Shown here: positions 1-5,575 of the stretch, piece after piece | Layout: the number at the start of each line of letters is the position of its first letter | Position numbering within the stretch: position 1 is the stretch's first letter | Source: Actinomycetospora sp. | GTDB taxonomy: Bacteria; Actinomycetota; Actinomycetes; Mycobacteriales; Pseudonocardiaceae | Reading direction: 5' to 3' | Length of the DNA: 5,575 nucleotides | NCBI GenBank assembly: GCA_025925615.1 | Contig: JAICLN010000283.1 | Coordinates: forward strand, 1 to 5,575 | Made by a program: the position numbers and the translations under genes | The notes under the pieces: generated by a model | The model's database searches: none | What the model was told of the DNA's origin: nothing | The model's input: only the letters and a program-made list of their open reading frames with translations

Positions 1-297
1 CGCGTGGTCGGAGAGCCGGCCGAGCGCGAACACCGCCCCGAACACCAGGGCCAGCACGGCGCCGAGCGCGAAGGCCCGCAGCGTGTTGACCAGGCCCTCG
101 AGCAGCGCGAGCTGGATGTTCTCGTAGAGGATCCACTCCCACACGGCGGGGTCGAACTGCCCGGTGGCCGCCAGCCGGACGATCACGAACGCCAGCAGGG
201 CGGCGACGACGAGCACCGCGACGACCCCGAGCGCCCCGTTGCGGGCCCGTGCCCGCGGGCCGGGGACGTCGAACAGCACGGCCGTGGGGGCGCTCAC
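1..297 (-). CDS. gluD: Glutamate ABC transporter permease GluD, 5' part (3' end beyond left edge)
   Basis: Inner-membrane permease of a polar amino-acid (HisM/GlnP-type) ABC importer, expected to pair with GluC to form the translocation channel. Only the first 99 codons are visible and the frame is open to the left edge. The start is a GTG at 297-295 that overlaps the gluC TGA stop as GTGA, so the two genes are probably translationally coupled. The protein begins MSAPTAVLFDVPGPRARARN, a basic cytoplasmic N-terminus. A hydrophobic segment follows at about residues 22-43, then a short loop with WEWILYENIQLALLEG, and then a segment with NTLRAFALGAVLALVFG that matches the start of the BPD_transp_1 permease core. 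The EAA loop lies outside the window. The longer N-terminus than GluC is typical of GluD. Position as last visible gene of a gluABC operon is the main reason for the name. Confidence 0.85.
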   Translation of the reverse strand, partial: MSAPTAVLFDVPGPRARARNGALGVVAVLVVAALLAFVIVRLAATGQFDPAVWEWILYENIQLALLEGLVNTLRAFALGAVLALVFGAVFALGRLSDHA

Positions 298-971
298 CGG
301 GCACCCGCCGCGACCCGGGTCCCGCCCGAGGACGCCGACCACCGTCGTTCCAGCGACCGTTGCAGCAGCGTCATCGGGGTGATCAGCACTCCGAACCCGA
401 GCGCGACCCAGAGCAGGCCGGCCAGCGTGGAGTAGCCCCGCTCGGAGAGCGTCGAGTAGATGCCTCCCGCCTCGACCACCGAGAAGCCGGCCGCCACCGT
501 GGTGTTCTTGATCAGGGCGATCTGCACGCTGGTCAGCGGCGGCACGACCGCCCGGATCGCCTGCGGGAGGATCACCAGGCCCAGCGACTGCCCGAAGCCG
601 AGCCCGAGGGCCCGCGCCGCCTCGGCCTGGCCCGGCGGCACCGTCGTGATCCCGGACCGGATCGTCTCGCAGACGAACGCCGCCGTGTAGAGCGAGAGCG
701 CGATGACGGCGAGGGTGAAGTAGTCGAGGTCGACGATCTCCAGGCGCGGGAAGCCGAACGCGAAGAAGAACATGATCAGCGTCAGCGGCGTGTTGCGCAG
801 CAGCGTGACGTAGGTGGTGGCGGCGACGCGCATCGCGGGCACCGGGCTCACGCGCATGGCGGCGAGCAGGGTGCCGAGCACGAGCGACGCGATCGAGGAG
901 ACGACGAACAGCTCGATCGTGCCGAGGAAGCGGATGCCGAACTCGCCGAGATTGTCGAGGAGCACGTTCAC
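294..971 (-). CDS. gluC: Glutamate ABC transporter permease GluC
   Basis: Membrane permease of the glutamate importer, 225 residues, a usual length for the HisM/GlnP family. It starts at GTG 971-969, preceded by a strong GGGAGG ribosome-binding site (978-983) with 6-nt spacing. Hydrophobic segments are visible at about residues 15-38, 53-73, 84-101 and 182-202. The conserved block LLRNTPLTLIMFFFAFG (57-73) is typical of amino-acid permeases. The EAA coupling loop, which contacts the ATPase, runs from about 114 to 138: GQAEAARALGLGFGQSLGLV followed by ILPQA, with the canonical EAA, G and LP residues. The block IKNTTVA (154-160) is the family's conserved 'IKNTSL' region. It follows gluB by 21 bp and overlaps gluD by 4 bp. 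Substrate specificity is inferred from the adjacent binding protein, not from the permease itself. Confidence 0.92.
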   Translation of the reverse strand: MNVLLDNLGEFGIRFLGTIELFVVSSIASLVLGTLLAAMRVSPVPAMRVAATTYVTLLRNTPLTLIMFFFAFGFPRLEIVDLDYFTLAVIALSLYTAAFVCETIRSGITTVPPGQAEAARALGLGFGQSLGLVILPQAIRAVVPPLTSVQIALIKNTTVAAGFSVVEAGGIYSTLSERGYSTLAGLLWVALGFGVLITPMTLLQRSLERRWSASSGGTRVAAGAR

Positions 972-992
972 GGGTGGCCTCCCGCCGCAGGC

Positions 993-1889
993 CTAGTAGC
1001 GCTGGACGGCGGGCGGCGTGGCCGGGGAGCCCGACCTGCCGAGCGTCGCGTCGTAGATGCGCTGCCAGGTGCCGTCGGTCTCGGACTGCGCGATCAGGTC
1101 GTTGACCTTGGTGCGGAAGGCGATGTCGTCGCGCGGGACGCCGATGCCGTAGGGCTCCTGGGAGAAGACCTGGCCGACGACCTTGAGGCGCTGCGGGTCC
1201 TGGGCGGCGAAGCCCTTGAGGATCGCGTCGTCGGTGGTCACCGCGTCGACCTGGTTGGCGACGAGCTGGTCCACGCACTGCGAGTAGTTCTGGAACTCGA
1301 CGACGTTCTGCGGCTGGGTCAGGTTCTGCTGGCGCACGCGCTGGATCGGCGTGGAGCCGGTGACCGAGCAGACCTTCTTGTTCTGCAGCGTCTGCGGTCC
1401 GGTGATCGAGGTGTCGTCGGCGCGCACGAGGAGGTCCTGGCCGGCCTGGAAGTACGGGCCGGCGAAGCCGACGCGCTGCTTGCGGTTGTCGTTGATCGTG
1501 TAGGTGCCGACGTAGTAGTCGACGTCGCCGCGCGAGATCGCGTCCTCGCGGGCCGCCGACGGGACGACCACGTAGTCGATCTTGTCGGGGGCGAACCCGA
1601 GACCCGCCGCGACCATGCGGCCGATCTCGATGTCGAAGCCCGAGTACTGGCCCGTCGTGGGGTCCTGCACGCCGAGGCCGGGCTGGTCGTTCTTGACGCC
1701 CATCCGGACCCGGCCGGCCTGCTGCATCTTCGCGAAGGTCGGCGAGCCCGGGACCTGCACGTTCGCGGCGACCGGATAGGACAGCTGGGCGCTCGGGGCC
1801 GCACCCGGGGCGCCCTCCCGACCGCAGGCGGCGCCGAACAGCAGCGCCGCGATCGCCAGGACGACGCCGACCACCCGCACGGTTCTCAT
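993..1889 (-). CDS. gluB: Glutamate-binding lipoprotein GluB (SBP_bac_3 family)
   Basis: Extracytoplasmic solute-binding protein that captures the amino acid and delivers it to GluCD; 298 residues, full length. Residues 1-21 form a lipoprotein signal peptide with basic MRTVR and a hydrophobic core. They end in FGAAC with C22 as the lipidation site, anchoring the protein to the outer face of the membrane. The mature protein shows SBP_bac_3 hallmarks: GRVRMGVKNDQPGLG (59-73), the family signature GFDIEIG (84-90), AREDAISRGDVDYYVGTYT (113-131), and the hinge/lobe-2 segments KKVCSVTGSTPIQR (171-184) and VDAVTTDDAIL (214-224). C174 and C205 could form a disulfide in lobe 2. The start ATG (1889-1887) has AGGAG at 1896-1900, spaced 6 nt; this RBS overlaps the gluA stop codon, and the gap to gluA is 9 bp. 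Glutamate as ligand is inferred from similarity to actinobacterial GluB proteins; aspartate or glutamine cannot be excluded. Confidence 0.93.
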   Translation of the reverse strand: MRTVRVVGVVLAIAALLFGAACGREGAPGAAPSAQLSYPVAANVQVPGSPTFAKMQQAGRVRMGVKNDQPGLGVQDPTTGQYSGFDIEIGRMVAAGLGFAPDKIDYVVVPSAAREDAISRGDVDYYVGTYTINDNRKQRVGFAGPYFQAGQDLLVRADDTSITGPQTLQNKKVCSVTGSTPIQRVRQQNLTQPQNVVEFQNYSQCVDQLVANQVDAVTTDDAILKGFAAQDPQRLKVVGQVFSQEPYGIGVPRDDIAFRTKVNDLIAQSETDGTWQRIYDATLGRSGSPATPPAVQRY

Positions 1890-1898
1890 GACCAGCTC

Positions 1899-2654
<756 letters not shown>

Positions 2655-2724
2655 CGGGTGGCCCTCCCCACATCGAGCTGGTGGCGGGTGACGGTGCCCC
2701 GGCGGGGACGCCCTGCCCAGATGT

Positions 2725-2753
2725 CTTGAGGAAGACTTAGGGTTCGGTTGACC
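2725..2753 (+). promoter_or_regulatory. Candidate GluR operator: 11-bp-spaced direct repeats
   Basis: CTTGAGG (2725-2731) and CTTAGGG (2736-2742) are direct repeats agreeing at 5 of 7 positions, offset by exactly 11 bp. A weaker third copy, GTTGACC (2747-2753), continues the same 11-bp register, so TT recurs at 2726, 2737 and 2748. OmpR/PhoB-family regulators commonly bind as head-to-tail dimers to half-sites 10-11 bp apart, and the flanking regulator GluR is of this family. That this is its operator is inference: no consensus was available to compare with. The middle repeat overlaps the candidate gluR -10 element, so binding could also affect gluR itself. Confidence 0.4.
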
Positions 2754-2762
2754 CGACGAGAC

Positions 2763-2769
2763 GGGGTGA
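2763..2769 (+). promoter_or_regulatory. Ribosome-binding site that decides the gluR start
   Basis: GGGGTGA contains GGTGA, complementary to the 3' end of 16S rRNA, and lies 5 nt before the GTG at 2775. The in-frame alternatives are worse: the GTG at 2766 lies inside this motif and the TTG at 2748 has no purine-rich site upstream. The chosen start also gives the family-typical N-terminus MRILLVEDDD. Confidence 0.6.
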
Positions 2770-2774
2770 CGGGC

Positions 2775-3437
2775 GTGCGCATCCTGCTGGTGGAGGACGA
2801 CGACCGCGTCGCCGCGGCCCTGCGCACCGCGCTGGCCCGCCAGCAGATCGAGGTCGAACGCCTGGCCGCGGGCCGCGAGGTGGTGGCCCACCTGGCCGGG
2901 ATCGACGTCGTGCTGCTCGACCTGGGCCTGCCCGACGTCGACGGCATCGACGTCTGCCGCCGCGTCCGCGAGGCCGGCGACACCCCGGTCATCGTCGTGA
3001 CCGCCCGCGGCGAGGTGGACGACCGCATCCTCGGCCTGCACTCCGGCGCCGACGACTACCTGGTCAAGCCCTACGACGCCGGGGAGCTGGTCGCCCGCAT
3101 CCACACCGTCCTGCGCCGCCGCCGGCCCGAGGTACCCACGGCCGACGTCGTGACGGTCGCCGAGGGCCTGGTGGTCGACCTCGCCCGCCGCGAGGTCAGC
3201 GACGCCGGGACCCCGGTGGCGCTGAGCCGCAAGGAGTTCGCGGTCCTCGCGCTGCTCGCCCGCGCCGACGGGGCGGTGTGCACCCGGGACCGGATCGTCG
3301 CCGAGGTCTGGGGGCGGGCCTGGCCGGGCGCGAACCGGACCCTGGACGTGCACGTCGCGACCCTGCGCACGAAGCTCGGGCGCCCGGACCTGGTCGCGAC
3401 GGTGCGCGGGGTCGGGTACCGGCTCGCGCGGGCCTGA
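2775..3437 (+). CDS. gluR: OmpR-family response regulator, GluR-like
   Basis: DNA-binding response regulator, 220 residues from GTG 2775, typical length for the OmpR/PhoB family. The receiver domain (about 1-113) has the acidic cluster D8-D9, phosphoacceptor D49 in VVLLDLGLPDVDG, switch residue T76 in IVVTARG, Y95 and K98-P99 in YLVKPY, so phosphorylation should be functional. A short linker leads to the winged-helix domain (about 124-218), with LSRKEFAVLALLARADGAVC, the recognition-helix region NRTLDVHVATLRTKLG (187-202) and the terminal hairpin TVRGVGYRLA. The gene is divergent from gluA and is followed after 6 bp by its kinase, so the pair is an operon. The arrangement matches S. coelicolor GluR-GluK beside gluABCD, where GluR activates the transporter operon in response to glutamate. 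The regulator identity is firm; the name rests on gene order. Confidence 0.9.
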   Translation: MRILLVEDDDRVAAALRTALARQQIEVERLAAGREVVAHLAGIDVVLLDLGLPDVDGIDVCRRVREAGDTPVIVVTARGEVDDRILGLHSGADDYLVKPYDAGELVARIHTVLRRRRPEVPTADVVTVAEGLVVDLARREVSDAGTPVALSRKEFAVLALLARADGAVCTRDRIVAEVWGRAWPGANRTLDVHVATLRTKLGRPDLVATVRGVGYRLARA

Positions 3438-3443
3438 GGGCCG

Positions 3444-4868
3444 GTGCGCACCCGCCTGCTCGTCGTCGTGACCGTGCTGGTCGCGGCGGTCGTGGTCGGC
3501 CTCGGCGTCCCGCTGGGCATCGCCGGGGCCTCGGCGTCGACGGCGGAGATGTTCACCGACCGGCTCGGGGACACCACGCGCTTCGCCGCCCTCGCCCAGC
3601 GCCCCGTCACCGACTCGGACACCGCGGCGCTGCAGGCCGAGATCGCCCGCTACGACGAGCTCTTCGGCGCCCCCGCGGCCATCCTCGACCGGCAGGGCCA
3701 GGTGCTCGTCGCCTCGCGGCCGGAGCCGCTCGCGGGCGCTCGGGAGGATGCCACCCGGGTCGGGCTCGCCCTGGCCGGGCGGCGCTCGCCGCCGCCGGGG
3801 ACGATCTGGCCCTGGGACACCCGGCCGATGCTGCTGGCCGAGCCGGTCCTGGTGGGCGGCGAGGTGCGCGGTGCGGCGCTGACGATCTCGCCGACCGGTG
3901 GGCTGCGGCGCGGCGTCCTGGCCCAGTGGCTGCTGCTCGCGGCCGCCGGGATCATCGCGTTCGCCGCGGCGGCCCTCGCGGCGCTGCCGCTGGTGCGCTG
4001 GATCCTCGCCCCGGTGGAGCGCCTCGACGCCGGGACCGCGGGGGTGGCGGCGTCGGTGCGCGCGGGCCGGCCCGCTGATCCGGTGGGGGAGGAGCGGGGG
4101 CCGCCGGAGCTGCGCCGCCTGACCCGGCACTTCGACGCCATGGCCGCGACGGTCTCGGCCACGCTCGAGGCCCAGCGCGCCTTCGTCGCCGACGCGGGCC
4201 ACCAGCTGCGCAACCCGCTGACCGCGCTGCGGCTGCGGCTGGCCACCCTCGGGGAGGACCTCGACGACCTGCCCGCCCCCGACGACGTCCGCGAGGGCCA
4301 CCGGGCCGCCGTCGAGGAGGTCGACCGGCTCACCGTCGTCCTCGACGCGCTGCTCGCCCTCGCCCGCACCGAGGGTCGGGTGGCGCCGCCGGTCGCGGTT
4401 CGGGTCGACGCGCTGCTCGCCGAGCGGGTGGAGACCTGGGAGGTGCTCGCCGAGCACGAGGGCCTGCGCCTGTCCCGTGCCGGGCCCGGCGGCCTCGTCG
4501 TGCAGTCCGACCCGGTCACGGTGACCACCGTCCTCGACGCGGTCCTCGACAATGCCGTCAAGTACTCCCCGTCCGGCGGTGCCGTGGAGCTGACGACGGC
4601 CCGGGTCGACGGCGCCGTCGAGATCGCGGTCCGCGACCACGGGCCGGGGTTGCGCCCGGAGGAGCTCGGGCGGGCGACCGAACGGTTCTGGCGGGGCTCA
4701 CCGGTCGGCGGTCCGGGGCCCGGTCACGGACAGCACGCCGAGAGGGGCTCCGGGCTCGGCCTGGCGATCGCGGCCCGCGGGGCGGAGCGGGCGGGGGCCG
4801 AGCTGGCCCTGGAGCTCCCCGACGACGGCGGGCTGCGGGTGGTCCTCCGGTGGGCTCCGCCCTCGTGA
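3444..4868 (+). CDS. gluK: Membrane sensor histidine kinase, GluK-like
   Basis: Sensor kinase of 474 residues, partner of the upstream regulator. Domain order: TM1 (about 4-28); an extracytoplasmic sensor of roughly 130 residues (about 30-158); TM2 (about 160-186); HAMP linker (about 182-240) with APVERLDAG; HisKA (about 241-308) with phosphoacceptor H253 in DAGHQLRNPL; and HATPase_c (about 350-470). The last carries the N box LDNAVKYSP (N370), G1 RDHGPG (397-402), F box ERFWRG (413-418) and G2 GSGLGLAIA (435-443). All catalytic boxes are intact. The sensor contains ILDRQGQVLVASR and LAEPVLVGGEVRGAALTIS, a strand pattern resembling Cache/PAS-like extracellular sensors, though I could not confirm the fold. 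GTG 3444 lies 6 bp after the gluR stop, with AGGG only 3 nt upstream, suggesting translational coupling. In S. coelicolor GluK binds glutamate directly; the same ligand is inferred. The stop codon lies within the downstream palindrome. Confidence 0.88.
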   Translation: MRTRLLVVVTVLVAAVVVGLGVPLGIAGASASTAEMFTDRLGDTTRFAALAQRPVTDSDTAALQAEIARYDELFGAPAAILDRQGQVLVASRPEPLAGAREDATRVGLALAGRRSPPPGTIWPWDTRPMLLAEPVLVGGEVRGAALTISPTGGLRRGVLAQWLLLAAAGIIAFAAAALAALPLVRWILAPVERLDAGTAGVAASVRAGRPADPVGEERGPPELRRLTRHFDAMAATVSATLEAQRAFVADAGHQLRNPLTALRLRLATLGEDLDDLPAPDDVREGHRAAVEEVDRLTVVLDALLALARTEGRVAPPVAVRVDALLAERVETWEVLAEHEGLRLSRAGPGGLVVQSDPVTVTTVLDAVLDNAVKYSPSGGAVELTTARVDGAVEIAVRDHGPGLRPEELGRATERFWRGSPVGGPGPGHGQHAERGSGLGLAIAARGAERAGAELALELPDDGGLRVVLRWAPPS

Positions 4869-4904
4869 GCACTTTCCGGGGTGATAACCCCGGAAAGTGC
4901 TCAC
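4865..4904. terminator. Bidirectional hairpin terminator between convergent genes
   Basis: A perfect 18-bp inverted repeat has its left arm at 4865-4882, a GATA loop at 4883-4886 and its right arm at 4887-4904. The core reads CGGGGT-GATA-ACCCCG. Beyond it, CTCCGCCCT (4855-4863) pairs with AGGGCCGGAG (4905-4914) with a single bulge on each side, so the stem could extend by about 9 bp. There is no T-run on either side, as is usual for intrinsic terminators in high-GC actinobacteria. It lies between gluK, whose TGA (4866-4868) is inside the left arm, and the convergent TAXI gene, which ends 15 bp to the right, so it can serve both transcripts. Confidence 0.85.
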
Positions 4905-4919
4905 AGGGCCGGAGGCCAC

Positions 4920-5575
4920 CTAGTACGGCTTGCTGTCCGCGAACGCCGCCCGGGCCCCGGCGTGCAGCGGGACGGGCTGGGTGCCGATCGCGGTCCGGGG
5001 GTCGACGCTGCGGCCGGCGGCGTCCGCGGCGGCGAGCGCGTCGACCCGGTCGAGCAGGACGCGGGTGAGCCCGCGGGCGGTCGACAGCGGCATCCGGGCC
5101 GTCGTGAGCAGGACGTTGCGCACCGACACCGTCGTGACCGGCTCGGCGATGCCGTAGGTGCGCGCGGGCACCGTCGTGACGTCGTAGACCGGGTAGGCCC
5201 GGCGCAGCGCGTCGACCTGCTCGGTGAGGTCGAGGAGCCGGAGGGGGACCTGCGCCGCCAGCTCGTCCACACCCGTCGTCGGGACCCCGCCCGACCAGAA
5301 GAACGCGTCGATCGTTCCGGCCCGCAGCGCGGCCACCGAGTCGCCCAGCCCGAGGTGGGAGGCGAGGAGATCGGTCTCGGCGAAGAGGCCGACCGTCGCG
5401 AGCAGGCGCGGCGCGATGACCAGCACCCCGGAGTTCGGTGCGCCGATCGAGACGCGGCGCCCGCGCAGGTCGGCGAGGCGCCGGATGTCCGAGCCCGCCG
5501 GGACGACGACGTGGATCGCGTCGTCGTGCACCCGCGCGAGGGCCTGCAGCGGGCGGTCCGGCCGGGCGCCGTCGA
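4920..5575 (-). CDS. TAXI-family (TRAP transporter) solute-binding protein, 3' part (5' end beyond right edge)
   Basis: C-terminal 217 residues of an extracytoplasmic TAXI (TRAP-associated extracytoplasmic immunogenic) binding protein; the family is usually about 320 residues, so roughly the first 100, including any signal peptide, lie to the right. A GTG at 5531-5529 is not taken as the start because the frame stays open to the edge and continues with family-like sequence (RPLQALARVHDDAIHVVV). Visible family features are DIRRLADLRGRRVSIGAPNS and the following GV, which match the TAXI 'G..GSG' ligand loop; an internal SVAALRAGTIDAFFWSGGVP segment; and the C-terminal VPLHAGARAAFADSKPY, which matches the TAXI 'hPGA.rY' ending. 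Such proteins bind solutes for TRAP permeases; some family members bind glutamate or glutamine. No TRAP permease is visible. The gene converges on gluK with a shared terminator between. Substrate is unknown; a glutamate-related role is inference from neighbourhood. Confidence 0.85.
   Translation of the reverse strand, partial: DGARPDRPLQALARVHDDAIHVVVPAGSDIRRLADLRGRRVSIGAPNSGVLVIAPRLLATVGLFAETDLLASHLGLGDSVAALRAGTIDAFFWSGGVPTTGVDELAAQVPLRLLDLTEQVDALRRAYPVYDVTTVPARTYGIAEPVTTVSVRNVLLTTARMPLSTARGLTRVLLDRVDALAAADAAGRSVDPRTAIGTQPVPLHAGARAAFADSKPY

Larger units (their letters stand above)
2655..2774. promoter_or_regulatory. Divergent gluA / gluR promoter region
   Basis: This 120-bp non-coding stretch lies between the divergent start codons of gluA (minus) and gluR (plus), so it must carry the promoters of both the transporter operon and the two-component operon. 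The centre (about 2720-2755) is noticeably richer in A/T than the flanking coding DNA. On the plus strand TAGGGT (2738-2743) fits the loose actinobacterial -10 form TANNNT. It would give a leader of about 25 nt before gluR, but no convincing -35 is present. I see no convincing -10 for gluA. A short inverted repeat, GTCTT/AAGAC with a GAGG loop, lies at 2723-2736. In the S. coelicolor counterpart GluR activates gluABCD, consistent with regulator binding here. Exact promoter positions are uncertain. Confidence 0.7.

Noticed and set aside
2748..2774. TTG start at 2748 (or GTG at 2766) for gluR
   Set aside because: It would add 9 (or 3) residues before the family-typical MRILLVEDD; the TTG lacks a ribosome-binding site and overlaps the candidate operator, while GTG 2775 has GGGGTGA 5 nt upstream.
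3278..4078. Plus-strand frame of 266 codons overlapping gluR and gluK
   Set aside because: Arg/Gly/Ala-rich shadow in another frame of two intact, motif-complete genes.
3650..4561. Minus-strand frames opposite gluK
   Set aside because: Ser/Arg/Thr-rich compositions with no recognisable domain; antisense shadows of the kinase.
2655..4640. Upstream extension of the gluA open frame on the minus strand
   Set aside because: The extension runs antisense through gluR and gluK, has low-complexity composition, and the gluA homology and a good ribosome-binding site begin at the ATG at 2654.
4920..5531. TAXI gene as a complete 203-residue protein starting at GTG 5531
   Set aside because: The frame continues open to the window edge with plausible family sequence, and 203 residues would omit the N-terminal lobe and signal peptide; treated as 5'-truncated by the window.

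Overview
This window is a very GC-rich, gene-dense segment with strong G/C third-position bias, several GTG starts and actinobacterial-style proteins. It is most likely from a filamentous or nocardioform actinomycete. A Pseudonocardiaceae-type genome would fit, but the genus cannot be fixed from this sequence alone.

Layout: the left half (1-2654, minus strand) is a compact amino-acid ABC importer operon in the order gluA (ATPase), gluB (lipoprotein glutamate-binding protein), gluC (permease) and gluD (permease, cut by the left edge). Its gene junctions are 9 bp, 21 bp and a 4-bp GTGA overlap. A 120-bp divergent intergenic region (2655-2774) separates it from a plus-strand two-component pair: an OmpR-family response regulator (gluR, 2775-3437) and, 6 bp downstream, its membrane histidine kinase (gluK, 3444-4868). 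This arrangement matches the GluR-GluK/gluABCD locus described in Streptomyces coelicolor, where GluK senses glutamate and GluR activates gluABCD.

The kinase gene ends inside a perfect 18-bp inverted repeat with a 4-nt loop (4865-4904), a likely bidirectional terminator. Convergent to the kinase, on the minus strand and running off the right edge, is a TAXI-family solute-binding protein (4920-5575).

Working model: extracellular glutamate is sensed by GluK, GluR binds the shared intergenic region, and the high-affinity GluABCD importer is expressed. The TAXI protein belongs to a family with known glutamate/glutamine-binding members. It may be a second binding protein, either of an unseen TRAP transporter or acting with the kinase. 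The points most worth following are this TAXI-GluRK neighbourhood, an 11-bp-periodic candidate operator between gluA and gluR, and the long palindrome at the convergent junction.
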